DNA of 64,000 nucleotides from Bacillus sp. FJAT-27264 (lineage in GTDB: Bacteria > Bacillota > Bacilli > Paenibacillales > Paenibacillaceae), in NCBI RefSeq assembly GCF_001682855.1, contig NZ_MAQW01000031.1, positions 62,487-126,486 on the forward strand. Direction: 5' to 3'. A model generated the notes under the pieces. That model searched no databases, was not told the origin of the DNA, and worked only from the letters and a program-made list of their open reading frames with translations. Shown here piece after piece: positions 1 through 8,872 of this stretch (its first letter is position 1; each line of letters opens with the position of its first letter). A program made the position numbers and the translations under genes.

Positions 1-3000
1 GGCGGTGATGCGTCCAATTTCAAAGGTTATAATCTAATTGAACGTATTTATAATAGCGAGAGAATGACTAATCAGGGTATCAATGGTCCTGTTTACAGTC
101 TACTGGCCATTGATTCCGGTAAATATAACATTCCAAATGATGCACGATGGAACACAGACAAGATTTTAGCTGAGATTCTCTCCAAGCAAAACGCAGATGG
201 AGGATTTGGCTTTGGTACGACGAGCGATCCTGATCTGACGGCTATGACACTGAACGCTTTGGCTGCACATGCTGATGTACCGGCAGTGAAAACTGCTGGC
301 GAACGTGCAATTCAATGGCTGAAGCTCAAGCAGAAAGCAGACGGTGGATATAACACCAGCAGTGAGACTGTAGCACAGGCTATAATCGGATTGACTTCAG
401 CGGCGATTAATCCGACTGGTCCAGATTTCACTAAGGGACAGGTAAACCTTGTCGATAAGCTGCTTTCCTTTGGTTTATCGGATGGAAGCTTCCGCCATGT
501 AATTAGCGGGGGCGCCAATGCAATGGCGACGGAGCAAGCCTTGCAGGCACTGATCTCCTATGAATTGTTCCTCAAAGGGGAAAAATTCTATGATTTCGGA
601 CAGCCTACTTCTCAGAAACCGGGAGTTCAGACTTATCTAACGATCGAAGGTCCGGAGGGACCAATTGCACAAGGAGCAGTACAGGCTCCTACGGCATTGA
701 AGGCTTTGGAGAAATTTGCTAATTCCAATAATATCCCGTTAAAGATTACCGATGCTGGATGGGGCAAGTACGTAGATGCCATTAATGGTATTTCACAGAA
801 AAAATATGGTGGATATGATGGCTGGCTATTTGCTATCAATAAATACGGCAAGTGGAGTTATCCGAATGTAGGAGCAGAAGATTATGAGCTGCAACCTGGT
901 GAACAGGTACTGTTCTACTATGGCGATTATTTCGGCACCAGCCCTGTAGATTACGTTACGGCTTCTCCGGGTGTACCTGCTTCTGGGGAAGCATTTACTG
1001 TTAACGTATTTAAGGATGTTAAAGACCTAGAAGATGAGACTAAATCAAGCAGTCAACCTGCTGCTGATGTAAAGGTCACTATAGGTGACGAAACAGTTAT
1101 AACGGATAGTAAAGGTATTGCAGCATTTAGCGGAAAAGCACAGGGAAGCTACGACATTGAGGTTACAGGTTACCGTGAAGGTGCTGTTCCGAGCATCGTA
1201 CGGACGACATCACAAATTTCAGTTGCTCCTGAAGTTCAAGCCCATGTTGTTATTGAAGGGCCAACGGGTCCTATAGCTAGCGGATCAGCCAACGCTACGA
1301 GTGCTTTGCAGGCTCTGAAGAAAGTGGCTCAGTCGAGCAATGTTCCTTTGGTGATAAGAGGGAGTAATTTCGGAGAATATGTTGCTTCTATAAATGGGAT
1401 ATCAGAAAAAAGTTACGATATCTTTGATGGTTGGATGTTCGCTGTCAAAGAAGAGGGACATTGGGTCTCTCCATTTGTAGGCGCAGCAGATTATGAGCTT
1501 CAACAAGGACAAGAGGTCGTATTTTTCTACGGTGATTACGGGGTTACCGATCTCATCAATTCTATTAAAGTAGAACCGGAATCTCCTGTATCCGGGCAGC
1601 CTTTTACAATTACCGTTTCCAAAGATGTGACGGATTGGAGCGAGGGTGTACCTAAAAACATTGTTGTTCCGGCCGAGGGAGCAAAGGTCAGCATTAATGG
1701 TGAAGCAATTACCACCAATGCGGAAGGAGAAGCAAATTTTGCTTCTGGTACAGCGGCTGGCAGCTACACTATTGAAGTAACAGGCTACCGTCAAAATGCT
1801 GTTCCAACGATAGTTCGGGCAACGAAAAGTTTGACGGTTAATAAAACCAGTGATCCTTCAACGCCGATTCCTACCAAAAAAACAGTTACCTTATTGGTGG
1901 AGGGGGATGCCATCAAAGGTACTATTTTTTCTGCTAAAGAGGTAAGCCTGAATCCTGGTGATACACCATACTCATTGCTGGTTCGCCAGTTGAGTAGCAG
2001 CGTAATTGCTACAGGCTCAGGATCAACCTTATATGTGAGATCCATCGCTGGACTGGCTGAATTTGACCGTGGACCAGAAAGTGGATGGATGTATTCTGTA
2101 AATGGAGTGTTTCCAGATTACAGTGCAGGCGTATACACAACCCTTGAGAATGGGGATAGCGTCGCCTGGCGCTATACGACTAATCTCGGTAAAGACTTGG
2201 GAGCACCTACGGGTGGTAAAGACAACCCAACTCCAGGCGGACCGGGTACCACACCGGAGCCTGGTGGCGGAGTGGTCATCACGCCGGACAATACGCTGCC
2301 GGTAAACCAAGTAGGACAGACCACAGCTGTTAGTACTTCGAGTACGAAAATGACAGCTGCAGAAGCTGCTGAGCTTAAGAAAACGCTGGCAGCAAATACT
2401 GTTTCGATTTCGCAGGTCATTGCTGCAGGCGCGGAAGCAACGCTGAAGGACAGTGCCGGCGAGGTAGAGTTAAAGATTCCGGCGGGTGCCGTCTCCACTG
2501 CGGTCACGATCAGCGTAAAAGAACTCAGCTCTAATCGTGCTGAGTTGGTATCCGGCTTGTATGAATTTACACCGGATGGTACCAAATTCGCTAAACCGGT
2601 AGATTTGTCGATTAAAGTACCAATCACTACAGATTATCCTGCTAATCTGGTTATCGCATGGCTGAACAAGACAACGAACCAGTGGATTCCAGTTCCGACT
2701 ACAGTCGATGTGAAGACAGGCATTGTTACAGGTAAGGTTAGTCACTTTACCGACTATGCAGTTATTGATCGCAGTCTATGGGAACCACAGCAAGAGCAGC
2801 TGAAGAAAGACATTGCAAATACTGCAAAGTATATTACTTCTGCGGGAACTCTCAGCGATTGGCAGGCCATTGGTTTGGCACGCTCTGGTAACACAGTGCC
2901 GGCTTCATATTTGAGTGGCCTGAAAAATCAGCTGGTTGAGTCTAAAGGTGAGTTCCGCAAAGTGACCGATTATGAACGGATTGCGTTGGCTGCAGCGGCT

Positions 3001-4194
3001 GTGGGCAGTGATCCGCAAAGCATCAGCGGTTATAATCTGATTGAGAAAATCTACAATAATGCTAACATGACGGCTCAAGGCAGCAACGGCGTGATCTTCG
3101 CTCTGACTGCACTGGACAGCGGTGCTTACAATGTACCTGCAAATGCGCAGTGGACACGTGAACGTCTGGTAGATTGGCTTCTGAAGCAACAAACGAAGGA
3201 AGGCGGCTTCCCGTTATCGGTTGGCGGCACTGCTGACGTTGATATTACTGCCATGACCGTAACAGCTCTATCTAATTACAAGGATCAAGCGCTCGTTAAA
3301 GCGGCTATCGAAAAAGCACTTGGCTGGCTTTCCTCTCAGCAGTTGGAGAACGGCGGTTACAAGTCGTACGGCGCTGAGAACAGCGAAAGTGTGTCGCAGG
3401 TGATAATTGCTCTGACGGCTGTGGGCACAGGCCTTAACGATCCGCGTTTTGTGAAGGCTAAAGGCGGTCTGCTGAGCAATCTGGCGACGTTCAAACAAGC
3501 TGATGGCGGTTATGCACATGCTTTGAGTGACAAGACCAGTAATAGCATTGCGACAGAACAGGCGTTACTAGCGCTGGCAGCTTACGACCGTTTCTTGAAT
3601 GATAAGGACAAATTGTATAGCTTCTCCGCTGCACCGGTGGTTACGACTCCGGTTCCAAGCGTGACCTTTGCCGACGAAGGACAAATCTCAGCCTGGGCTC
3701 TGAAATCGGTGCATACCGCGTTTGACAACAAACTGATGCAGGGAGTAAGTGCTGACAGTCTTGTATTTGCGCCAAAAGCTAATATTACACGGGCGCAATT
3801 TGCAGTATTGTTGCTCCGATTGACAGGCAACCAGCCTGCAAATGCTTCCTCAGCTTCGGTATTCAGCGATGTACAACCAGGGGCTTGGTACTACGGGGAT
3901 GTTATCAAGGCGAAGGAGCTTGGCATCATTGATGGTGTCAGCAAGACGGCTTTCAATCCGAACGGCACCATTACCCGTCAGGACATGGCTGTGATGATTG
4001 CCAGAGCCTTCAAGCTTGAAGCTCCGGTGAATAAGCCAAGTTTCAAAGACGAAGTGAGCATCAGCATGTATGCACTAGGATCTGTGCAGTCTGTATCTGA
4101 ATTGGGATACATGACCGGCTTTGGCGGATCGTTTGACCCATCCGCACCAGTAACCAGAGAAATGGCGGCGGTGGTTGCGGTAAGACTGCCTTAG
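1..4194 (+). CDS. SLH surface protein with transcobalamin-like domains (5' end missing)
   Basis: The reading frame is open from base 1, so the N-terminus lies outside the window; at least 1397 residues remain. Domains in order by base: alpha/alpha-barrel (prenyltransferase/squalene-cyclase-like) repeats 1-600; beta domain of DUF4430/transcobalamin C-terminal type at about 620-945; Ig-like segment 946-1230; second beta domain 1231-1545; second Ig-like segment 1546-1845; third, divergent beta domain 1876-2205 with FDRGPESGWMYSVNG; Pro/Gly linker; ZU5-like domain 2370-2760; second alpha-barrel 2780-3620 that nearly repeats the first (GYNLIE.IYN); three SLH repeats 3661-4190 that anchor proteins to the cell wall. 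Alpha-barrel plus beta domain is the plan of intrinsic factor and transcobalamin. The downstream lipoprotein shares the third beta domain and is followed by an ECF transporter, so a role in capturing a cofactor (perhaps a corrinoid) at the surface is inferred, not shown. Confidence 0.85.
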   Translation, partial: GGDASNFKGYNLIERIYNSERMTNQGINGPVYSLLAIDSGKYNIPNDARWNTDKILAEILSKQNADGGFGFGTTSDPDLTAMTLNALAAHADVPAVKTAGERAIQWLKLKQKADGGYNTSSETVAQAIIGLTSAAINPTGPDFTKGQVNLVDKLLSFGLSDGSFRHVISGGANAMATEQALQALISYELFLKGEKFYDFGQPTSQKPGVQTYLTIEGPEGPIAQGAVQAPTALKALEKFANSNNIPLKITDAGWGKYVDAINGISQKKYGGYDGWLFAINKYGKWSYPNVGAEDYELQPGEQVLFYYGDYFGTSPVDYVTASPGVPASGEAFTVNVFKDVKDLEDETKSSSQPAADVKVTIGDETVITDSKGIAAFSGKAQGSYDIEVTGYREGAVPSIVRTTSQISVAPEVQAHVVIEGPTGPIASGSANATSALQALKKVAQSSNVPLVIRGSNFGEYVASINGISEKSYDIFDGWMFAVKEEGHWVSPFVGAADYELQQGQEVVFFYGDYGVTDLINSIKVEPESPVSGQPFTITVSKDVTDWSEGVPKNIVVPAEGAKVSINGEAITTNAEGEANFASGTAAGSYTIEVTGYRQNAVPTIVRATKSLTVNKTSDPSTPIPTKKTVTLLVEGDAIKGTIFSAKEVSLNPGDTPYSLLVRQLSSSVIATGSGSTLYVRSIAGLAEFDRGPESGWMYSVNGVFPDYSAGVYTTLENGDSVAWRYTTNLGKDLGAPTGGKDNPTPGGPGTTPEPGGGVVITPDNTLPVNQVGQTTAVSTSSTKMTAAEAAELKKTLAANTVSISQVIAAGAEATLKDSAGEVELKIPAGAVSTAVTISVKELSSNRAELVSGLYEFTPDGTKFAKPVDLSIKVPITTDYPANLVIAWLNKTTNQWIPVPTTVDVKTGIVTGKVSHFTDYAVIDRSLWEPQQEQLKKDIANTAKYITSAGTLSDWQAIGLARSGNTVPASYLSGLKNQLVESKGEFRKVTDYERIALAAAAVGSDPQSISGYNLIEKIYNNANMTAQGSNGVIFALTALDSGAYNVPANAQWTRERLVDWLLKQQTKEGGFPLSVGGTADVDITAMTVTALSNYKDQALVKAAIEKALGWLSSQQLENGGYKSYGAENSESVSQVIIALTAVGTGLNDPRFVKAKGGLLSNLATFKQADGGYAHALSDKTSNSIATEQALLALAAYDRFLNDKDKLYSFSAAPVVTTPVPSVTFADEGQISAWALKSVHTAFDNKLMQGVSADSLVFAPKANITRAQFAVLLLRLTGNQPANASSASVFSDVQPGAWYYGDVIKAKELGIIDGVSKTAFNPNGTITRQDMAVMIARAFKLEAPVNKPSFKDEVSISMYALGSVQSVSELGYMTGFGGSFDPSAPVTREMAAVVAVRLP

Positions 4195-4239
4195 GATCTT
4201 TCGGGTAGTGTCTGAAAAAATATTTTGAATCATATAGTG

Positions 4240-4288
4240 AAAAGGATGGAACGGGGGAGAAGTTAGTGCCCTCGTTCTTTTCCCTTTT
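4240..4288 (+). terminator. Rho-independent terminator after surface protein
   Basis: Stem GAACG-GGGG pairs with CCC-CGTTC around a loop and is followed by TTTTCCCTTTT. An outer AAAAGG/CCTTTT pairing extends it. It separates the surface protein gene from the lipoprotein-ECF operon. Confidence 0.6.
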
Positions 4289-4378
4289 CTAATCTAATTT
4301 TGTACATTACTTGCAAGTGGCGGAAACCGTTCTGTAAGAGCGGTGAATCTGCGTTATTCTATGGAGGTGCTCAGGTTC

Positions 4379-5458
4379 ATGTCCAACCATTCCAAGCGCT
4401 GGCTTGCGTTTGTAGCTGCGCTGTTGACCGCAGTGCTGCTGGTCGCTGGATGCTCATCCGGGGACCAGCAAGTCTCGGGGTCCAATCAAGCCTCACATGT
4501 AAATGACAAGGATAGCAAGAATAGTGAAGCTGCCAAGAGCGGCAACACCAGTGACAGTGCTAATGATAGTGGCGCTGACAGTAGTAACGCTGGCGATGGC
4601 GTCGCGAAGGAAGACGGTGCTGTTAGCAGCAGTGGCGGTGACGCCGCGAATGCTGGCGATGCTGTCAGCAGCAATGCCGGTAAGGCTGCGGATACTGGTG
4701 GCGCTCCAAGCAGCGCTACCGCAGGGGAGGCCGCCGGCTCCACAGTCGCCGGCGAAGACAAAGCTGCTGCGGCTGGTGGCCCGCAGCAGACCCCGCCGCC
4801 GGCAGCCGATGCTGCGCCGGCTGGCGGCAAAGCGTCGCCGGCCCCTTCGGCAGGCGCGCCGTCAGAGCAAGGTGCTGCGCTTGCAACAGCAGCGCCCGTA
4901 ACCTCGCCGCCGGCTAAGGCTACGGCGGCTCCAACCAAGCCCGCTGCAAGCTCCGTGCCAGCAGCGGGGTCCACAGCTTCGCCGAAGCAATCGCCGAAGC
5001 CTGCAGCGACCGCCGTAGCCACAGCGCCGGCGGCAACAGCCAAGCCGACGACTAAGCCGTCGGCTACGGCCAAACCGGCTACTGTAGCGCCGGTGGCGAA
5101 GCCTGATGCAGCAGCTATGGCGACGATTTCCATTGTGGGCGATAAGGAACTGGGGACGATTTTATCCCCGGTAGCTATGGAAGTAGAGAAGGGCGATACC
5201 GTGCTGGACCTGTTGAAGCGGATTACGCGGAAGAACAAGGTGCAGATGGAATACCGCGGAACGAAAGCTTTTGCCTATGTGGAAGGTATCGACAACCTGT
5301 ATGAATTTGATCGAGGCTCGGAAAGCGGCTGGATGTACCGGGTGAACGGGGTGTTCCCAGATAAAAGCGCGGGAATCTATGATGTGAAGCCTGGCGATGT
5401 GATCGAGTGGCTGTACACACTTAATCTGGGCAAGGACTTGGGAGCCCAATTTCCATGA
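4379..5458 (+). CDS. Lipoprotein with Ala/Ser/Pro-rich stalk and C-terminal DUF4430 domain
   Basis: 359 residues from the ATG at 4379, chosen because GGAGGTG lies 9 bases upstream and the product then begins with a clean lipoprotein signal (lipobox LVAGC). Residues about 25-245 are low-complexity Ala, Ser, Gly, Pro, Thr and Lys, first Asp/Ser/Gly-rich and then Lys/Pro/Ala-rich, which suggests a stalk crossing the wall. The last 110 residues form a DUF4430/transcobalamin C-terminal-like domain (FDRGSESGWMYRVNGVFP, then NLGKDLGA), almost identical in motif to the third beta domain of the upstream SLH protein. The stop overlaps the next start (ATGA), so it is translationally coupled to the ECF transporter. 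Probable substrate-receiving partner of that transporter; the ligand is not shown by sequence. Confidence 0.85.
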   Translation: MSNHSKRWLAFVAALLTAVLLVAGCSSGDQQVSGSNQASHVNDKDSKNSEAAKSGNTSDSANDSGADSSNAGDGVAKEDGAVSSSGGDAANAGDAVSSNAGKAADTGGAPSSATAGEAAGSTVAGEDKAAAAGGPQQTPPPAADAAPAGGKASPAPSAGAPSEQGAALATAAPVTSPPAKATAAPTKPAASSVPAAGSTASPKQSPKPAATAVATAPAATAKPTTKPSATAKPATVAPVAKPDAAAMATISIVGDKELGTILSPVAMEVEKGDTVLDLLKRITRKNKVQMEYRGTKAFAYVEGIDNLYEFDRGSESGWMYRVNGVFPDKSAGIYDVKPGDVIEWLYTLNLGKDLGAQFP

Positions 5459-6399
5459 GTAGCGGCTTCCGCTCCATGCACCCTACTGTAGCGATTGTGT
5501 ATTACGCCGGGTTAGTGCTGTTCGCAGCGCTGTTGTTTCATCCTGTATATCTGATGACAGAACTGATTGGTGTGCTAGGTTTATTGCTGCTGCAAGGACA
5601 GGGGAAGACGCTGCTGCGCGGATTGCCTCTTTACCTGCTGATGGCAGGATCTGTGGCTGTACTTAATCCTTTTTTCTCACATCGAGGTTCCAATATTCTA
5701 TTCTATTTCATGGACCAGCCGGTTACACTGGAAGCGATTCTGTACGGACTGATGATGATGCTGGTTCTCCTGACGATCCTTATTGTGTTTGTGTCTTACA
5801 ACTACACAGTAACGACGGATAAATTCATGTATTTATTCTCTTCCGTGGCTCCAAAAAGCGCCCTGCTGACCCTGATGTCGATCCGTTTTGTGCCTTTGTT
5901 TCAACGGCGGCTTCGCCAGATTACTGAGATCCAGCGAACAAGAGGGATTGATACCGGCAAAGGCAGTGTGCGCAAAAGAATGAAGGACGGGATGACGCTG
6001 CTGAAGGTCCTTCTAACCTGGTCGTTGGAGGAAGCTCTGCAAACGGCTGACTCTATGAAAGCTCGCGGCTATGGGGTAAGCAAACGCAGTAGTTACGCCA
6101 ATTATAAGATGGACCGGCAGGATATTATCGTCCTGGTGATGCTAGTAATGAGTGGCTTGATTCCACTGCTAGGCTGGCTGCAAGGTTATGGTACGATGCA
6201 GATTTATCCGCGGCTGAAGCCGCTGGAATACACCTGGCAGGAAGCGGCTGTATACGCAAGCTTTTGCCTGTTTGTACTGATCCCGTTAGGGCTGGAAGGA
6301 AAGGAGAAATGGATATGGAGATCATCACAGCGGACCGGCTATTCTTCCGCTATCCCGATGAAGCCCGGGACTCGCTTCATGAGCTCTCGTTCACGGTAA
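5455..6399 (+). CDS. ECF transporter T component (CbiQ/EcfT family)
   Basis: 314 residues of hydrophobic CbiQ/EcfT-type protein. Several membrane segments in the N-terminal half are followed by a cytoplasmic coupling region with the family Arg motifs (RTRGIDTGKG; MKARGYG). It links the S component to the two ATPase domains encoded next. The start overlaps the lipoprotein stop by four bases. The C-terminus runs about 85 bases into the ATPase gene; the residues after EGKEKWIWRS look non-conserved, so the long overlap may come from loss of an earlier stop or from a base error. Confidence 0.9.
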   Translation: MSSGFRSMHPTVAIVYYAGLVLFAALLFHPVYLMTELIGVLGLLLLQGQGKTLLRGLPLYLLMAGSVAVLNPFFSHRGSNILFYFMDQPVTLEAILYGLMMMLVLLTILIVFVSYNYTVTTDKFMYLFSSVAPKSALLTLMSIRFVPLFQRRLRQITEIQRTRGIDTGKGSVRKRMKDGMTLLKVLLTWSLEEALQTADSMKARGYGVSKRSSYANYKMDRQDIIVLVMLVMSGLIPLLGWLQGYGTMQIYPRLKPLEYTWQEAAVYASFCLFVLIPLGLEGKEKWIWRSSQRTGYSSAIPMKPGTRFMSSRSR

Positions 6400-8066
6400 A
6401 GGAGGGCGAGTTCGTCGTCCTATGTGGCCCCTCGGGCTGTGGGAAGACCACTTTACTACGCCACCTGAAACGTGAATTGACTCCGGTGGGGACCGGCAGC
6501 GGTACCGTATGCTATCGGGGATTACCGGTGGGGGAATGGTCACCAGAGATAGCTGCTGCCGAGATCGGGATGGTATTTCAGAACCCGGAGGCTCAGATCG
6601 TGATGGATACGGTCTGGCATGAGCTGGCCTTCTCCATGGAAAACCTGGGTTATACGCTTCCGGTAATGCGTAGCAGACTAGCGGAAATCGCCGGGCTGTT
6701 CGGATTGGAGCCGCTATTGTACAAGCCGGTGCATGAGCTTTCCGGTGGGCAAAAGCAGCTGCTGAATCTGGCCTCCGTTCTGGTTCTCCAGCCGAAGGTG
6801 CTGCTGCTGGACGAGCCGACCTCACAGCTAGATCCGATTGCCGCCCGTGAGTTCATCCAAATGCTGCATCGCCTGAACGAGGAGATGTCTGTAACAGTGA
6901 TTATTAGCGAGCATCGTCTGGAGGAGGTTCTTCCTCTGGCGGATCGTGTACTGATGCTAGAGGATGGCAAGTTGAAGGCAGAAGGTAATCCGCGTGAAAT
7001 TGCCGTGAAGCTTGGCGGCGGAACAGCTTCCCTGTCTGACCTAGCGTATCTTCCCGCTTCGACACGGGTATATCTCGGTTTGACTGCTGAAGCGGCCTTA
7101 GAAGCCGCCAATTCCATCCCTCTGACCGTTCGTGAGGGCAAGCAGTGGCTGCAAAGAGAGTGGCTGCAAAGAGAGTGGCATACAGATCGTGAAGGAGAAG
7201 GCGCCTGTCCGCCTGCTGAACATCATTCAGCGGCCGTAGAGGCTGGTGATAATCAGCGTTCATCCATCCCATCAGGTAGACCTTCAGAGGAATCCGCCTT
7301 AGCGGAAGAGATACTGAAGGCCAGGGAGATCACCTTCCGCTATGAGAAGGAAGGACCGGAGGTGCTGAAGAAGCTGTCTTTGAGTCTCTTCCGGGGTGAG
7401 CTACTGGCTATATTGGGTGGTAACGGTGCGGGTAAGTCAACACTACTTCATCTCCTGAATGGGCTGGCGAAACCGCAGCGGGGACGTATAGAGCTGGCCA
7501 AGGGGAGTTCTACGGGATATCTCGCCCAGAACCCGCTGCTATACTTTAGCCAGGATACGGCGCGGGAGGAACTGCGACAGATGGCTGAGTACGGCGGCCT
7601 AAGCGCTACGGAGGCTCAGAAGGAAATCAATGGGCTACTCAACATTTTTGAGCTTGGAGAGCTGGTGGAACGCCATCCCCATGATCTCAGCGGAGGTCAG
7701 CAGCAGAAGCTGGCTCTGGCGATGGTGCTGCTCTTGAGACCAGATATTCTGTTGCTGGATGAGCCGACGAAGGGACTTGATCCCGCGGCTAAAGAGAAGC
7801 TGGCGAGTCTGCTGCTTCGCCTGCGGGAACTGGGTAAGAGTATTATCGTCGTTACCCATGATGTGGAGTTTGCAGCGAGTTATGCGACCCGCTGCGCGTT
7901 GTTGTTTGATGGCGGGATTACCGCAGAAGGTCCGCCGGAGCGCTTTTTCAGCGCTAATTATTTCTATACGACGGCAGTGAATCGCATGGTGCGGGACTGG
8001 CTGCCGCAAGCCTTAACGGTTGAGGAGGTAACCCGGCAATGGCACGCTTTCGTTTCCCGGTCCTGA
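6315..8066 (+). CDS. ECF transporter energizing ATPase, two fused ABC domains
   Basis: 583 residues from ATG 6315, preferred over ATG 6309 because AAGGAG sits 8 bases upstream. Domain 1: Walker A GPSGCGKTT (Lys44), signature LSGGQKQ, Walker B VLLLDEPTSQLD. Domain 2: Walker A GGNGAGKST, signature LSGGQQQ, Walker B ILLLDEPTKGLD. Most ECF modules use separate EcfA1 and EcfA2 subunits; here both are one chain, as also known in some Firmicutes. The inter-domain linker (about residues 260-335) is hydrophilic and contains a tandem 15-base duplication giving WLQREWLQREW. It powers import by the S and T components encoded on either side. Confidence 0.9.
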   Translation: MEIITADRLFFRYPDEARDSLHELSFTVKEGEFVVLCGPSGCGKTTLLRHLKRELTPVGTGSGTVCYRGLPVGEWSPEIAAAEIGMVFQNPEAQIVMDTVWHELAFSMENLGYTLPVMRSRLAEIAGLFGLEPLLYKPVHELSGGQKQLLNLASVLVLQPKVLLLDEPTSQLDPIAAREFIQMLHRLNEEMSVTVIISEHRLEEVLPLADRVLMLEDGKLKAEGNPREIAVKLGGGTASLSDLAYLPASTRVYLGLTAEAALEAANSIPLTVREGKQWLQREWLQREWHTDREGEGACPPAEHHSAAVEAGDNQRSSIPSGRPSEESALAEEILKAREITFRYEKEGPEVLKKLSLSLFRGELLAILGGNGAGKSTLLHLLNGLAKPQRGRIELAKGSSTGYLAQNPLLYFSQDTAREELRQMAEYGGLSATEAQKEINGLLNIFELGELVERHPHDLSGGQQQKLALAMVLLLRPDILLLDEPTKGLDPAAKEKLASLLLRLRELGKSIIVVTHDVEFAASYATRCALLFDGGITAEGPPERFFSANYFYTTAVNRMVRDWLPQALTVEEVTRQWHAFVSRS

Positions 8067-8728
8067 TCGCACTGGCCGTATTTATCGTTGCCTTGGCCCT
8101 GACAGCAGCGCTCAAGGATAGTCATTATATTCTGTTAAGTCTGGTGCTGCTGGGGGCTGCGCTGTTCCCGCTGTTTGCAGGCTTGGAACGCCGGCCGATT
8201 GAGTCGCGGGAGCTGGTGCTGCTTGCCGTACTGTCAGCGGTAGCAGCGATCAGCCGCATCCCCTTTGCTGCGTTGCCCAGTGTCAAGCCGGTATCGGCTA
8301 TCGTAATTCTCTCTGCCTATGTCTTTGGTGCAGAAGCGGGATTCATCATCGGTGCGGTAGCGGCGCTGGTCTCCAATATCTACTTCGGGCAGGGTCCTTG
8401 GACACCCTGGCAAATGTTCTGTTGGGGGATGATTGGTTTGACGGCAGGCTGGCTGCGGGGAACCTGGTGGATGCGTAAAAGGACAGGTATGCTTATCTTC
8501 GGTTTTGTCTGGGGCTTCCTGTTTGGCTGGATTATGAACATTTGGTATTTGATCAGTCTGCCGGATGCGTTTAGCTGGAAGCTGGTCGTGTCAGCATATA
8601 TCGCGAGCTTTTACTTTGACCTGGCCCATGCGGTGTCTAATGTAGTTTTTCTGTCGCTGCTCGCCGGGGGCTGGATCAAAGTGCTGGAGCGTTTTCGCAA
8701 AAAATATGGATTATTGCAAAAGGAGTGA
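8039..8728 (+). CDS. ECF transporter S component (substrate-binding membrane subunit)
   Basis: 229 residues with six predicted membrane segments. Start ATG 8039 has GGAGGT about 10 bases upstream and overlaps the ATPase gene by 28 bases. The central stretch SNIYFGQGPWTPWQM is a strong family marker of ECF S components; from memory that subgroup includes proteins proposed or shown to carry cobalamin (CbrT), but I cannot confirm orthology here. Together with the T component, double ATPase and DUF4430 lipoprotein it completes a four-gene uptake operon. No cobalamin riboswitch precedes the lipoprotein inside the window; one may precede the surface protein outside it. Confidence 0.85.
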   Translation: MARFRFPVLIALAVFIVALALTAALKDSHYILLSLVLLGAALFPLFAGLERRPIESRELVLLAVLSAVAAISRIPFAALPSVKPVSAIVILSAYVFGAEAGFIIGAVAALVSNIYFGQGPWTPWQMFCWGMIGLTAGWLRGTWWMRKRTGMLIFGFVWGFLFGWIMNIWYLISLPDAFSWKLVVSAYIASFYFDLAHAVSNVVFLSLLAGGWIKVLERFRKKYGLLQKE

Positions 8729-8749
8729 ACGATTAGTTCCTCCTTTTTT
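8718..8749 (+). terminator. Terminator of the ECF operon
   Basis: AAAAGGAG-T-GAAC pairs with GTTC-C-TCCTTTT (one bulge) and ends in a T run. It overlaps the S component stop codon. Confidence 0.7.
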
Positions 8750-8782
8750 GCTGCAGACACTAACCGACAACTAATATTTAAA

Positions 8783-8789
8783 TTCGACA
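8783..8789 (-). promoter_or_regulatory. Candidate Spo0A box upstream of chemotaxis receptor
   Basis: Exact TGTCGAA on the minus strand, just upstream of the sigma-D type promoter. A 7-mer is expected several times by chance in this window, so the call is weak. Confidence 0.25.
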
Positions 8790-8807
8790 AATTATTCAAA
8801 TATAACA

Positions 8808-8835
8808 TCAAGAATTTGACGGTTTTCGCCGATAA
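8808..8835 (+). promoter_or_regulatory. Sigma-D type promoter of chemotaxis receptor
   Basis: GCCGATAA at 8828-8835 matches the Bacillus sigma-D -10 consensus GCCGATAT in seven of eight bases. TCAA, 16 bases upstream, fits the TAAA -35. The downstream gene is a chemotaxis receptor, the class normally driven by this flagellar sigma factor. Confidence 0.65.
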
Positions 8836-8872
8836 TTAGGATAGTTAGTCACCAAGAAGGCGGGATGGGATA

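Noticed and set aside
4195..4378. Cobalamin riboswitch before the lipoprotein-ECF operon
   Set aside because: Only about 90 bases remain after the terminator and no conserved B12-box-like core was seen.
4486..5238. 250-residue antisense open frame inside the lipoprotein gene
   Set aside because: Arises from the GC-rich Ala codons of the stalk read in reverse; Ala/Ser/Pro monotony and no ribosome site.
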